DNA from: JBGAPI01 sp044221335
Lineage (GTDB): Bacteria; Pseudomonadota; Gammaproteobacteria; Xanthomonadales; Ahniellaceae
Direction: 5' to 3'
DNA length: 46,098 bases
Assembly: GCA_044221335.1 (NCBI GenBank)
Contig: JBGAPI010000043.1
Span: forward strand, 1-46,098
The notes under the pieces are model-generated. The model did no database searches, was not told the origin of the DNA, and was given only the letters and a program-made list of their open reading frames with translations. Each line of letters starts with the position of its first letter. Position 1 is the stretch's first letter. Made by a program: the position numbers and the translations under genes. Below are positions 33,091 to 42,271 of the stretch, in pieces.

Positions 33091-35304
33091 ATGAACGCAC
33101 TGCGCATCCTGCTCCTGGGGACCCTGATCGCTCCGCTGGCGCTGTCCGCCAAGCCGGTCCCGGTCGAGGCGCTGAAGGCCGACCTCGGCGAGGGCGAGGC
33201 CGCGATGTGGGCGACCCGGTACCTCACCCGCTGGCACTACAAGCGGGTACCGCTCGACGACGCGATGAGCCAGCAGATCCTGAAGCGCTACCTCGACACC
33301 CTCGATGGCGAGAAGCTGTTCTTCACCCAGGCCGACTTCGACGCGTTCAACACCTACCGGAACACCCTGGACGACGCGATCTACCAGGAGGATCTGACCC
33401 CGGCATTCGCGATCTTCAAGAAGTACCGCGAGGCGGTGAACGAGCGCAGCGACTACGCGCGGGGCCTGCTGCCGAAGGGCTTCGAGTTCACCGTCGACGA
33501 ATCGCTGCAGGTCGACCGCCACGACGCGCCGGCGGCGAAGGACAAGGCCGAGCTCGACGACCTGTGGCGCCGCCGCGTGAAGAACGACTGGCTGCGCCTG
33601 AAGCTCGCCGGCAAGTCGCCGGAGGAGATCCGGAAGACGCTCGACAAGCGCTACAAGCAGTACCAGGACCGGATCACGGAGATCGACAACCGCGACGTGT
33701 TCCAGATGTTCCTCAACTCCTACGCGATGGCGATCGAGCCGCACACCAACTATCTCGGCCCGCGCGCCGCCGACGCCTTCTCGATCCAGATGAAGCTGTC
33801 GCTGGAGGGCATCGGCGCGGTGCTGAACAAGGAAGACGACTACACGACGGTGCGCACCGTGGTGAAGGGCGGACCGGCCGACAAGAGCGGCAAGATCCAC
33901 GTGGGTGACCGCATCGTCGCCGTCGGCCAGGGCGAGAAGTCGACGACCCAGGACGTGATCGGCTGGCGCATCGACGACGTGGTCGAGAAGATCCGCGGCA
34001 GCAAGGGCACCATCGTCGCGCTCGACGTGCTGCCGGTCGGCGCCGGCGCGGATGCCAAGCCGGAGCGGGTCGAGATCAAGCGCGACACCGTCAAGCTCGA
34101 AGAGCAGGCGGCGAAGAAGTCGGTGATCGACCTCACCGTCAACGGCCACAGCCGCAAGATCGGCGTGATCACGCTGGCGACCTTCTATCACGACTTCGAG
34201 GGCCAGCGCCGCGGCGATCCGAACTACGTCAGCTCGACCCGCGACGTCGCCCGCCTGCTGCGCGAACTGAAGAAGGACGGCGTCGAGGGCGTGGTGATGG
34301 ACATGCGCGAGAACGGCGGCGGCGCGCTGTCCGAGGCGACCGAACTGTCGGGCCTGTTCATCGACCGCGGTCCGGTCGTGCAGGTGCGCGACTCCACCGG
34401 CCGCATCGAGGTCAATGAAGACACCGATGCCGGCGCGGTGTGGGACGGCCCGCTCGCGGTGCTGGTCAACCGCAGCTCCGCGTCCGCCACCGAGATCTTC
34501 GCCGCGGCGATGCAGGACTACGGCCGCGCGATCATCCTGGGCGAGAACACCTTCGGCAAGGGCACGGTGCAGAACCTGATCGACCTCGACCAGATCGCCA
34601 ACAACGACACCCCGAAGTACGGCGAGGTGAAGCTGACCATCGCGCAGTTCTTCCGCGTCAACGGCGGCTCCACCCAGCACAAGGGCGTGGTTCCGGACGT
34701 CGCCTTCCCGGCGACCTACGACCCGAAGGAATGGGGCGAGAGTTCCTACGACAACGCGCTGCCCTACACCGAGATCGCGGCGGCGAAGTACTCCGGCCGC
34801 GGCGATTTCCATGAGCTGGTGCCGCTGCTGTCGGGTCGCCACGAGGCGCGCGTCGGCAAGGACCGCGAATTCCAGTGGTGGCTGGACGACCTCAACGAAT
34901 ACAAGAAGCAGCACGCCGACAAGACCATCTCGCTGCTCGAGACCAAGCGCAAGGCCGAGCGCGACTCGCTCGAGGCCCGTCGCTCCGAGCGCAAGAAGGA
35001 GCGCGACGCGTGGCTCGCCGAGCAGGCGAAGGCGCGCGGCGAGGACGGCGCGAAGAAGGACGACAAGGACGACCGCTTCGCGCTGGTCGACGACGGCCTG
35101 TCCGCCGACGAGCGCGCGCGCAACGCGCCGAAGTCCGACGGCAGCGACGACGACACGGCGAAGAAGGACGAGAAGGCCGACGTGCTGCTGCGCGAGTCCG
35201 CCAACGTGCTGTCCGACGCGATCGACTTCCTGCGTGCCGACAGCAAGCTCGCCGCCCGCGTGCGTGGCTTCGCGCTGGTCGACGAGCCGAAGAAGGCGAT
35301 GTAG
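33091..35304 (+). CDS. prc: Carboxy-terminal processing (tail-specific) protease (737 aa)
   Basis: Periplasmic S41 protease that degrades ssrA-tagged and misfolded proteins and processes lipoproteins or wall enzymes. A signal peptide (MNALRILLLGTLIAPLALSA) starts the protein. A PDZ domain lies at about residues 230-330 (EGIGAVLNKEDDYTTVRTVV, GGPADKSGKIHVGDRIVAVG). The catalytic Ser465, Asp476 and Lys490 are in SSASATEIFAAAMQDYGRA and GENTFGKGTVQ, spaced exactly as in E. coli Tsp. The C-terminal 200 residues are the lysine-rich helical domain (DUF3340). Length is normal. GAGGT precedes the ATG. Confidence 0.96.
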   Translation: MNALRILLLGTLIAPLALSAKPVPVEALKADLGEGEAAMWATRYLTRWHYKRVPLDDAMSQQILKRYLDTLDGEKLFFTQADFDAFNTYRNTLDDAIYQEDLTPAFAIFKKYREAVNERSDYARGLLPKGFEFTVDESLQVDRHDAPAAKDKAELDDLWRRRVKNDWLRLKLAGKSPEEIRKTLDKRYKQYQDRITEIDNRDVFQMFLNSYAMAIEPHTNYLGPRAADAFSIQMKLSLEGIGAVLNKEDDYTTVRTVVKGGPADKSGKIHVGDRIVAVGQGEKSTTQDVIGWRIDDVVEKIRGSKGTIVALDVLPVGAGADAKPERVEIKRDTVKLEEQAAKKSVIDLTVNGHSRKIGVITLATFYHDFEGQRRGDPNYVSSTRDVARLLRELKKDGVEGVVMDMRENGGGALSEATELSGLFIDRGPVVQVRDSTGRIEVNEDTDAGAVWDGPLAVLVNRSSASATEIFAAAMQDYGRAIILGENTFGKGTVQNLIDLDQIANNDTPKYGEVKLTIAQFFRVNGGSTQHKGVVPDVAFPATYDPKEWGESSYDNALPYTEIAAAKYSGRGDFHELVPLLSGRHEARVGKDREFQWWLDDLNEYKKQHADKTISLLETKRKAERDSLEARRSERKKERDAWLAEQAKARGEDGAKKDDKDDRFALVDDGLSADERARNAPKSDGSDDDTAKKDEKADVLLRESANVLSDAIDFLRADSKLAARVRGFALVDEPKKAM

Positions 35305-35619
35305 AGCGGGCCCCGGCCCGCTGCCGTTGCTCCATGCCAGGAGCGGCACAGGCGCCGCCCTGGGATGAGCGGCGGTCCAGGTGCCGCACGACGACGCACG
35401 ACGGCGGCCCCTGGGCCGCCGTTTCGTTTCGAGCGCAGCGAAACACCCCGGCCGCTCCCACGACCGCCCCGACTCGTCCACGACGTCCAACGGTCGTGGC
35501 TCCGCGTCGGGCGGCACGATTCGCGTGACCAGACTCTCCGGAGGCTCATCTGGCGCTGCGGGCGCCCCACTTCACCTCTCGTCCGGACGAAGGAGTGAGA
35601 GCGCGGACCTCGGTCCGCC
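35305..35619. other. Repeat-filled spacer between prc and the propeller gene
   Basis: No gene is supported. It begins with TAGAGCGGGCCCCGGCCCGCT (the TAG is the prc stop) and includes GGCGGCCCCTGGGCCGCC at 35403-35420 and GCGGACCTCGGTCCGC near 35603. The last element ends CCCTAGGG and supplies the TAG stop of the propeller half. The middle (35421-35580) has no clear structure. Confidence 0.75.
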
Positions 35620-37404
35620 CTAGGGCACCGGCGTCCGATAAAGGTCCATGCTGACCGCATCGGTCCGCGCGTAGTACAGCCACTGCCCGTCCCTACCGAT
35701 CGCGAGCGCGGGGCCGACGGCATCGGCGACGAGGTCGGTCGCTTCCACCCGACGATCTCCGTCGCCGGCGAGATCCAGCGACAGCACGGTCCAGTGGCCG
35801 TCCACGTAGGCGTTGACGTAGATCCGCGATCCGGCCACCGTCCAGCCGAAGCGCGACAGCAGCGGCACATCGTCGAGCAGCGTGCGCTCGGCGCCGCCGG
35901 CGAGATCGCGCACCCGGATGCCGCGTTCGCCGATCCGTGAATAGACCAAGCGGCCGCCGCCGACGCGGTACTGGTCGATGCCGTCGGTGCCTGCGACCGG
36001 TTCCGGCTCCGCCATCGTGAATGCCCCGGAAAGCTCGTCAGACCCGGCAAGCGGCCAGCGCATCAGGTGCGGGCCGCCCGGGTCGCGGCGCACGAAGTAC
36101 ACGCTGCGACCGTCATCGTCGGCCTGCGCCGAGCCGGGCATCGTGCCGCTGCCCGCCAGCTCGTCGAGCGCCCCGTCCGCGAGGCGATAGCGGTACAGGT
36201 GGGTATGCGATTCCCGGTCGTAGCAGGTGAGCAGCAGACCCTGGCCATCCGGCAGGAAGCTGGGCCGGGTCCAGCGCACGTCGCCGGGGAGCTCCAGCAG
36301 CCGCTCGTGACGGCCGTCCGCGTCGGCGAGCCACACCTGCTCGTAGTCGTTGCGGGTGGAGACATAGGCCAGTCGCCGGCCGTCGGGCGACAGCGCCGGG
36401 CTCGCGTCGTAGCGGCTGGAGGCGACCACCTTCACCGCCGCCGCGGCGTTGCCGCCGATTCCGACCCGCCAGATGTTGGCATCGATGCTGGACTGCTCGA
36501 AGACCACGCTGCCGTCGCGCGCGCGCCGCGGCCAGGCGCCGCCGCGGGCACCGAGCAGGGTCTGGCCGCGGCGCGGCAGGTCGAGCGCGATGAGGGCGCG
36601 GAAGCCGAGTGCGTCGCTGGCGAGGATCAGGTGATCGTGATCGCTCCAGGCGTGGCCCTGCAGCCGGTTGGCGTCGTCGACGAGAGTGGCGAGGCGGCCG
36701 CCATCGCGCTCTACCGACAGCAGCACCTGTTCGCCCTCGAGGCCGCGAGCGAAGCTGATCTCGTTGCCGCCGGGTCGCAGCGCCGGGTCGCTGTCCGGTC
36801 CGCCGGCGCGCGGCGGATGGGTGAGCTGGACGAGGGTGCCATCGGCGAGATCGATCTGCCACAGCGCGGCGGCCTCGCCGGCGGCAGCGGGCGGCGCGGT
36901 GAAGACGAGTCGGCGCGCATCGTCGACGAACAGCGGCGCCGAGCGCGGCTGCCGCGCGCAGTCGGCAAGCTCGCGGGTGCTCCGCCCGCGAAGGTCCCGG
37001 AGCAGCAGCCGGCAGCGTCCCGCCTCGAGATGCAGCCAGGCGAGCAGGGTGCCGTCATCCGACAGCGCCGGAGCGTCGTTGTCGGCACCGCGATCGTCGA
37101 TCAGCTCGCGCGCGCCGCCGTTCACGGACTGCAGCACCAGGTGGCCGTAGTCCTCGAGGTCGCGCTGCTCGAGGTAGGCCAGCCAGCGGCCATCGGCGGA
37201 CAGCGCCGGGCGGTTTTCCAGCCCGGCACCGCTGGTCAGCGGCCGCGCGGCGGCGAACTGCGCGACGGTGGCGGCCCGTCCCGCGCCGGCCGGTCTCAGC
37301 AGTCCGACGACGGCGACCGCGGCCAGCAGGGCCGCGCCCGCCAGCAGCCCAGGGGCGCTCCGGCGCCGGGCGGCGCCGTGGCGGCGACCGCCGGGGCCGC
37401 CGGC
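35620..37404 (-). CDS. C-terminal propeller half of a frameshifted CadC-type regulator
   Basis: This frame reads from an in-frame TGA (complement of 37405-37407) to a TAG at 35620. It begins with a membrane segment (PGLLAGAALLAAVAVVGLL) and continues with TolB/WD40-like repeats: RPALSADGRWLAYLEQRDLE, NDAPALSDDGTLLAWLHLEA, PALSPDGRRLAYVSTRNDYE, PSFLPDGQGLLLTCYDRES. The xxLSPDGxxLAYxS motif is the PD40 signature. CadC-like proteins have a cytoplasmic winged helix, one membrane helix and a periplasmic sensor domain; the winged helix lies in the next frame upstream. The first start codon in this frame is a GTG at 37137, after the membrane segment, so this half alone would lack its anchor. The most likely reading is one gene, 35620-37754, broken by a one-base change near 37350. 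Confidence 0.8.
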   Translation of the reverse strand, partial: AGGPGGRRHGAARRRSAPGLLAGAALLAAVAVVGLLRPAGAGRAATVAQFAAARPLTSGAGLENRPALSADGRWLAYLEQRDLEDYGHLVLQSVNGGARELIDDRGADNDAPALSDDGTLLAWLHLEAGRCRLLLRDLRGRSTRELADCARQPRSAPLFVDDARRLVFTAPPAAAGEAAALWQIDLADGTLVQLTHPPRAGGPDSDPALRPGGNEISFARGLEGEQVLLSVERDGGRLATLVDDANRLQGHAWSDHDHLILASDALGFRALIALDLPRRGQTLLGARGGAWPRRARDGSVVFEQSSIDANIWRVGIGGNAAAAVKVVASSRYDASPALSPDGRRLAYVSTRNDYEQVWLADADGRHERLLELPGDVRWTRPSFLPDGQGLLLTCYDRESHTHLYRYRLADGALDELAGSGTMPGSAQADDDGRSVYFVRRDPGGPHLMRWPLAGSDELSGAFTMAEPEPVAGTDGIDQYRVGGGRLVYSRIGERGIRVRDLAGGAERTLLDDVPLLSRFGWTVAGSRIYVNAYVDGHWTVLSLDLAGDGDRRVEATDLVADAVGPALAIGRDGQWLYYARTDAVSMDLYRTPVP

Positions 37405-37754
37405 TCAGTCGCGTCGACGGCCCGCACCGTCGCGCACAACCGGTAGCCGGACTTCGGGATGGTCTCGATGTAGGCCGGCTGCTTCGGGTTGTCGCCGAGC
37501 GCTCGGCGCAGCTCGGCGATCGCGCGCGACAGCACGTCGTCCTCGACCACCCGCCGCGACCAGACCTCGTCGAGCAGGGTCTGCCGCGACAGCACCTGCC
37601 CCGGTGCCTGCGCGAGCCGGAGCAGCAGCAGCGACTGCTGGCGCGGCAGACGCACGACCTCGGCGCCGCGCGCGAGTTCGTGGCGCTCGGCGATGAAGTC
37701 CCAGTCGCCGATACGCAACCGGGCCGATGGGGGGGCGGGAGTCGTCGGCGCCAT
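37296..37754 (-). CDS. N-terminal winged-helix half of a frameshifted CadC-type regulator
   Basis: Residues about 12-108 form an OmpR/PhoB-type winged helix: RLRIGDWDFIAERHELAR, VRLPRQQSLLLLRLAQAPGQ, VLSRQTLLDEVWSRRVVEDD, VLSRAIAELRRALGDNPKQP, YIETIPKSGYRLCATV. That is complete and typical of ToxR/CadC regulators. After about residue 125 the frame loses sense (GCWRARPCWPRSPSSDC, then stop), whereas the next frame supplies a transmembrane helix and propeller at exactly that place. The frames overlap over 37296-37404; the shift probably lies at the runs 37348-37350 and 37352-37355. Confidence 0.85.
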   Translation of the reverse strand: MAPTTPAPPSARLRIGDWDFIAERHELARGAEVVRLPRQQSLLLLRLAQAPGQVLSRQTLLDEVWSRRVVEDDVLSRAIAELRRALGDNPKQPAYIETIPKSGYRLCATVRAVDATEPAAPAVAATAPPGAGAPLGCWRARPCWPRSPSSDC

Positions 37755-37893
37755 CCGGGAAAACTAGCGGATTCCGCGCCGCGACTCGCGCCGTAGCCAC
37801 CTGCCAGCCCAAAAGGGAGAAAAAACGGAACCCGCCGACCCGGAAACGGAGGCCCGGTACGACCACCCTGGGGCATCCCTACCGGAGACCGCC

Positions 37894-39240
37894 ATGCCGT
37901 TCCCCGCCCTGCGCCCGCTCTTGTTCCGTCTCGCCGCCCTCCTCGTCGTCGCCCTGTCGTTGGCTCCCGCCGATGCCGCCGCCCGCTGCGCCGCCGGGAG
38001 GATGCTGGTCAGCGGCTATTTCACCAACGTCTACGTCTACGACGCCTGCACCGGCGCGTTCCAGCGGCTTCTCGACAGCCAGAACCGCATCCACGGCGCG
38101 ATGGCGACCCAGGCCCGCCCGGACGGCAAGCTCTACGTGGTCAGCGAGGAGACCGGCAAGATCCTGCGCTACGACGCGGAATCCCTCGATTTTGTCGACA
38201 TCTTCATCGACACCGGAACGACCTTCCACCCGACCAGCCTCGCGTTCGCGCCGAACGGCGACCTGTACATCGGCGGCTTCAACGCCGACGAGGTGCGCCG
38301 CTACGACGGCCGCACCGGCGCGCTGCTCGGCACGCCGGTGCCCGCGCGCACCGCGGGCCTCAACGGCCCGGACAACGGCATGATCTTCGGCTCCGACGGC
38401 AAGCTCTACATCCCGAGCTACAACAGCAATTCGGTTCTGCGCTACGACCCCGCCAGCGGCGCGACCACCGTCCTCGTTCCGGCCGGCAGCGGCGGGCTTC
38501 GCCACACCCGCGCCGTTCTGTTGGAGCCGGGTGGCCAGACGATGCTGGTGTCGTCCGAGGGCACCGGCCAGGTGCTCCGCTACAGCACCGTTTCCGGCGC
38601 GTTCCTCGGGGTGTTCGCCAACCCCGGTTCGGCGCTGGGACTCGCGTACACCAACGACAATCGCCTGCTCGTCGCCGGCGACGGCGACCTCGTCTCGGTG
38701 CTGGAAGCGAGCAGCGGCCGCCTGATCGGCACACTGCCCCCGGCCGGCGAAGCGCACGGACTCGCCAACAGCGTCTACGTCAGCCTGCTCACCAGCAATG
38801 CCGACCTCGCGCAGATCGGCAGCCAGTACTGGGTTGTCGGCGCCGGCAAGGTCAGCGGCCGCAGCATCGCGATCGACATGGTGTCGGCCACCGGCACCGT
38901 GTTCGGCAGCGGCTTCAATCCCGCCGACGTCGTCCGCAAGCGCTGGGGTTCGATCCGCATCGACTTCACCGGTTGCCAGTCCGCCAACTACAGCTGGGAT
39001 TCGACCGGCGACAGCTCCGCCCGCTTCGGCACCGGCGGCTATCCGCTGCAGCTGCTGGTCGCGACCGCCTTCACCGACCAGTGCCAGCAGGCCGGCTTCG
39101 CGCAGACAACCACCAGCCATTTCATGAACGGCACCTGGTTCGGCGGTGATCCGCGCAGCGGCGAGGGCCTGCTGATCACCGTCGATGCCAGCGGCACCGC
39201 CTTCGTCGCCCTGTTCACCCACACGCCGCCCGGCATCTGA
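37894..39240 (+). CDS. Secreted beta-propeller protein with C-terminal repeat domain (448 aa)
   Basis: A signal peptide (LLFRLAALLVVALSLAPADA) precedes a propeller of NHL/Vgb-like repeats: ATQARPDGKLYVVSEETGKI, SLAFAPNGDLYIGGFNADEV, NGMIFGSDGKLYIPSYNSNS, GLAYTNDNRLLVAGDGDLVS. The last about 90 residues include cysteines (FTGCQSANYSW, TDQCQQAGF) and NGTWFGGDPRSGEGLLITVD, a domain start like the WWNPAEHG repeats of the next gene. The domain stops abruptly at LFTHTPPGI, so the C-terminus may be truncated. GGAGA precedes the ATG. Likely role is binding or catalysis outside the cell; none can be named. Confidence 0.82.
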   Translation: MPFPALRPLLFRLAALLVVALSLAPADAAARCAAGRMLVSGYFTNVYVYDACTGAFQRLLDSQNRIHGAMATQARPDGKLYVVSEETGKILRYDAESLDFVDIFIDTGTTFHPTSLAFAPNGDLYIGGFNADEVRRYDGRTGALLGTPVPARTAGLNGPDNGMIFGSDGKLYIPSYNSNSVLRYDPASGATTVLVPAGSGGLRHTRAVLLEPGGQTMLVSSEGTGQVLRYSTVSGAFLGVFANPGSALGLAYTNDNRLLVAGDGDLVSVLEASSGRLIGTLPPAGEAHGLANSVYVSLLTSNADLAQIGSQYWVVGAGKVSGRSIAIDMVSATGTVFGSGFNPADVVRKRWGSIRIDFTGCQSANYSWDSTGDSSARFGTGGYPLQLLVATAFTDQCQQAGFAQTTTSHFMNGTWFGGDPRSGEGLLITVDASGTAFVALFTHTPPGI

Positions 39241-39792
39241 GTCTCGATCGTCCTCTCGGGTGCGTCGACGACGCACCCCATCGCCCGTCGCGCGCAGATG
39301 CTGCGGCCACGGATGTCGCATCGACCCCCATTCCCTCGCCATACAAATGGATTTCTAACGCGTCGTCTCGCTAGTTTCAGCGCATGTCTGGCCGGTGCTA
39401 CCGGCCGACCGGGGACGGGAATGATTGGTCCGGATTCCAGCCAAGGGATGGCAAGCACGTTCGGCACTCGCGCCATCGTGTCAGGCAGCGCATTGCGCCC
39501 TGCGGCCGTCACCGCCGCACGCGCCGCACCCCCGCACTCCCCCGACAACGACCTGCCGACAGGCTCTCGCGGAACGCACGTCCGCGAGGAGGGATCCGCC
39601 GGTTGAGGCCCGGTCACACCGTCCGATCCGCCACGCCCGGCCGATCGTGATGCGCTCCCCGACCGCACGGAAGCCGCGGGGACATCGCATGGATGCTGCT
39701 GCAACGGACCGCACCCGCTCGACGAGGCGCGGCCGCACAGAACGACGCTCCCGCCGGGACGACCCCGGCTTTCGAATCAGGAGAAATCAGCA
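39241..39792. other. 552-base non-coding stretch between secreted-protein genes
   Basis: A perfect hairpin, GGGTGCGTC-GAC-GACGCACCC at 39258-39278, follows the first gene. A less GC-rich patch at about 39335-39375 (ACAAATGGATTTCTAACGCG) is followed by the small hairpin GGCCGGTGCTACCGGCC near 39389-39405. Short reading frames exist but none has a good start or composition. A promoter for the next gene or an untranslated RNA is possible; I see no decisive motif. Confidence 0.5.
39258..39278 (+). terminator. Perfect hairpin after the propeller gene
   Basis: GGGTGCGTC (39258-39266) pairs perfectly with GACGCACCC (39270-39278) around a 3-base loop. No T tract follows, so it could be a weak terminator or another palindromic repeat. 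Confidence 0.45.
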
Positions 39793-41517
39793 ATGAACGG
39801 TAAGCGACTACTCGCCTTGCTGGCGATGCTCTTCATGTTCTTCGTGGCGTGCCTCGAGGACGCCCGATCCCAGCCGATCCAGACCGGCACCGCGCGCCCC
39901 CTGCCCGCCCAGGGTCCCTGGTGGAATCCGGCCGAGCACGGCATCTACTACCATGTCGATGTCGGGCCGACCGGCTTCCTCACGGTCATGATCACGCTGT
40001 ACCGGCCCGACGGCACACCGACCTTCCTGGTGATGCAGGGACAGTTCCAGGAGTCTCCCGGAACGATCGACTCGCACGAGCGCATCCCCACCGGACGGCT
40101 CGACTCGCCGCTGTACAGGATGGTGGGCGGGGCCTGTCTCGGCTGCGACTACCGCAACCCGCGCACCGTCGACGCCGGACTCGGGAGCGCGTCGATCCAG
40201 TTCTACGACGACGGCACCGCCGAGTTCCGCCACGGCGAGCGGGTCACGCCGATCGAGCGCTACCCGTTGTACACCTCCGCGGCCGGGCTCCCGCGCAACC
40301 GCCTCGACGGCCGCTGGATCGCGTTCACCACCGGCACGATCGACAGTACCGGTTTCTCCACGGGCAAGCTCGACCTGATCGACATCGGCCGCCCGTACAC
40401 GTCCGGCTGGCCGCTGCTGCTGCCCTCCGACGAGGTGTCCCGCTTCGACTGCGTGCACTGCGAGTCCGAGCCCCTGAACTACGGCGGGAACCTCTACTTC
40501 CGCGCCCGCACTCCGGCCAACTTCGAGGAGGACACCTACAGCTGCAATATCGGCGGCTGCATCGCCAGCGGGCGCGTCTCCCGCCGGCTCAACGAGCGCG
40601 ACGGCTCGCTGCAGACCGACAGCGGCTTCATCGATTTCCTCGGAGGAGGCCATCCGGCAGTGACGGTGATGCGCCGCGTCGGCCCGCGTGCCGGACAGAC
40701 CGACACGCCGCACCACGACGTCACCAACCCCTGGCTGCCGCAGCAGGGCCTGTGGTGGAACCGCGCCGAGCACGGCATCTACTACAACGTCGCCGTCGGC
40801 CCCGACCAGTTCGTGATGGTGACGATCACGCTGTTCGACGAGGCCGGGGAGCCGACCTTCCTGGTGATGCAGGGCCAGCTCAACGTCGCGCCCTACAACG
40901 GCTGGGCGGCGACCGACGTGATCGGCTGGCTCGACTCGCCGCTGTACGAGATGCGCAACGGCCAGTGCCTCGACTGCGCCTACCGCAACTCGCAGACCGT
41001 ACCGAGCCGCTTCGGGTCGGCGTCGCTGATCTTCCTGTCCGGGCGCCACGCGGAGTTCCGCTGGCAGGGTCGCCGCATCCCGATCGAGACCTATCCGCTC
41101 TACGCCGACGTCGGCGGACTGCCGCAGCAGCGCCTGCTGGGCCGCTACTTCGCGCAGCTGCGCGGTGCCGGGAACAGCATCGAGAGCGGCGTGATCGATA
41201 TCGTCCCCGGCAGTGCGCCGGGCACCGGCAACGCCACGGTTCCGGCGCTGGCGCTGCACTGCGAGCGCTGCGACGCCGGCGTCGCCGGACTGGTCGCCCG
41301 CGGCGATGCCCTGCTGACCGGCGAGACGACGCTGCGCTACGTCCGCGCCGATGCCGCCAGTCCGACCGGCAGCGTCGACGTGCTCGACTTCCATGAGACC
41401 GACCGTTCGCTGTCGGGGCGCCCGTCGCGCCCCGGCGCGCCGGATGCGCTGCCCCGCGACAGCGGCCTGCAGCTGGAGCTGTACCGGGTCGGCGACGTGC
41501 CGTCCCCGTCGAACTGA
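39793..41517 (+). CDS. Secreted protein with internally duplicated WW-x-P-x-x-HG domain (574 aa)
   Basis: An N-terminal signal segment (LLALLAMLFMFFVACLEDA; a lipobox-like VAC is possible) leads to two tandem copies of an about 230-residue module. Copy 1 starts QGPWWNPAEHGIYYHVDVGP (about residue 40), copy 2 QGLWWNRAEHGIYYNVAVGP (about 317). Both continue with TFLVMQGQ, then RLDSPLY or WLDSPLYEM, then a CxxC (CLGCDYRN, CLDCAYRN) and then a second Cys pair (CVHCES, CERCDA). IERYPLY and IETYPLY are matching ends. Four CxxC pairs suggest disulfides or metal sites. The function is unknown. AGGAGA precedes the ATG. Confidence 0.85.
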   Translation: MNGKRLLALLAMLFMFFVACLEDARSQPIQTGTARPLPAQGPWWNPAEHGIYYHVDVGPTGFLTVMITLYRPDGTPTFLVMQGQFQESPGTIDSHERIPTGRLDSPLYRMVGGACLGCDYRNPRTVDAGLGSASIQFYDDGTAEFRHGERVTPIERYPLYTSAAGLPRNRLDGRWIAFTTGTIDSTGFSTGKLDLIDIGRPYTSGWPLLLPSDEVSRFDCVHCESEPLNYGGNLYFRARTPANFEEDTYSCNIGGCIASGRVSRRLNERDGSLQTDSGFIDFLGGGHPAVTVMRRVGPRAGQTDTPHHDVTNPWLPQQGLWWNRAEHGIYYNVAVGPDQFVMVTITLFDEAGEPTFLVMQGQLNVAPYNGWAATDVIGWLDSPLYEMRNGQCLDCAYRNSQTVPSRFGSASLIFLSGRHAEFRWQGRRIPIETYPLYADVGGLPQQRLLGRYFAQLRGAGNSIESGVIDIVPGSAPGTGNATVPALALHCERCDAGVAGLVARGDALLTGETTLRYVRADAASPTGSVDVLDFHETDRSLSGRPSRPGAPDALPRDSGLQLELYRVGDVPSPSN

Positions 41518-41657
41518 TTCCACCGGGGCGGGCGCGCCGGGCGCGCGTCCGTCCCCGTTCGTTGCGGCGGTCGATGCGCGACCCGGAAGCGGTCGCAATG
41601 CGCCACGCCCCTGGCGACCGGCGACAATGCGGCCTCGACCGACGAGGACCGCTCCCC

Positions 41658-42122
41658 ATGAACCTGATCGCCCAACGCATCGCCGCGCTCGGCCACACGC
41701 TGCCGACCCTCGGCGCCCCCAGCGCCAATTTCGTCCACCACACCCAGGCCGGCCGCCTGCTCTACCTGTCCGGCAAGATCGGCGAGGTCGGGGTGACGGC
41801 GAACGGGCCGGTCGGCGCCGGCGTCAGCGTTCAGGAAGGCCGGCGCCAGGCCGCCATTGCCGCGCTCGGCCTGCTGGCCGCGCTCGACGCCGCGATCGGT
41901 GGCGACGACGCCCGCATCGTCCGCGTGCTGCGTCTCGGCGTGTTCGTCGCGTCGTCGCCGGACTTCCGGGCGCACAGCGAGGTCGCCAACGGCGCCTCGG
42001 ACCTGTTCACCGAGGTGCTCGGCGAGCGCGGCCGCCATGCCCGCACCGCGATCGGCGTGGCCAGCCTGCCGGCGGGTTGTGCGGTCGAGGTGGATGCGAT
42101 CGTCGAGGTGCTGGAGGGCTGA
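41658..42122 (+). CDS. RidA/YjgF-family protein (154 aa)
   Basis: RidA-like fold with the family's strand order: FVHHTQAGRLLYLSGKIGEV, RQAAIAALGLLAALDAAIGG, VLRLGVFVASSPDFRAHSEV, ARTAIGVASLPAGCAVEVDA. The arginine in HARTAIGVASLP matches the active-site Arg of RidA deaminases. The length (154) and insertion are typical of the longer YjgF/chorismate-mutase-like subgroup. RidA proteins clear reactive enamines/imines. The ATG at 41658 is chosen. Confidence 0.92.
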   Translation: MNLIAQRIAALGHTLPTLGAPSANFVHHTQAGRLLYLSGKIGEVGVTANGPVGAGVSVQEGRRQAAIAALGLLAALDAAIGGDDARIVRVLRLGVFVASSPDFRAHSEVANGASDLFTEVLGERGRHARTAIGVASLPAGCAVEVDAIVEVLEG

Positions 42123-42131
42123 ATGGTCCTC

Positions 42132-42246
42132 CCGTCATGGCGAGGAGAGGCGCAAGTTCGACGAAGCAGGCGGGCGCGTAGCCTCTCTCGCAGCGACGTG
42201 ACCGGAGCGGAAGTCGCTGGGCTGCTTCGCTGCACTCGCACTGGCG
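42132..42246. repeat. Degenerate CGTCATGGCGAGG repeat
   Basis: The stretch resembles the element at 24096: CGTCATGGCGAGG at one side, CGACGAAGCAG, then CTGCTTCGCTGCACTCGC towards the other side. Ends no longer pair perfectly. It fills the spacer between the RidA-like gene and the convergent M15-like gene. Confidence 0.5.
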
Positions 42247-42271
42247 GGATCGCGGCGGGTGATCGAGCCCG

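Noticed and set aside
39360..39410. Riboswitch or small RNA in the 552-base gap
   Set aside because: Only one short hairpin and no recognisable motif.
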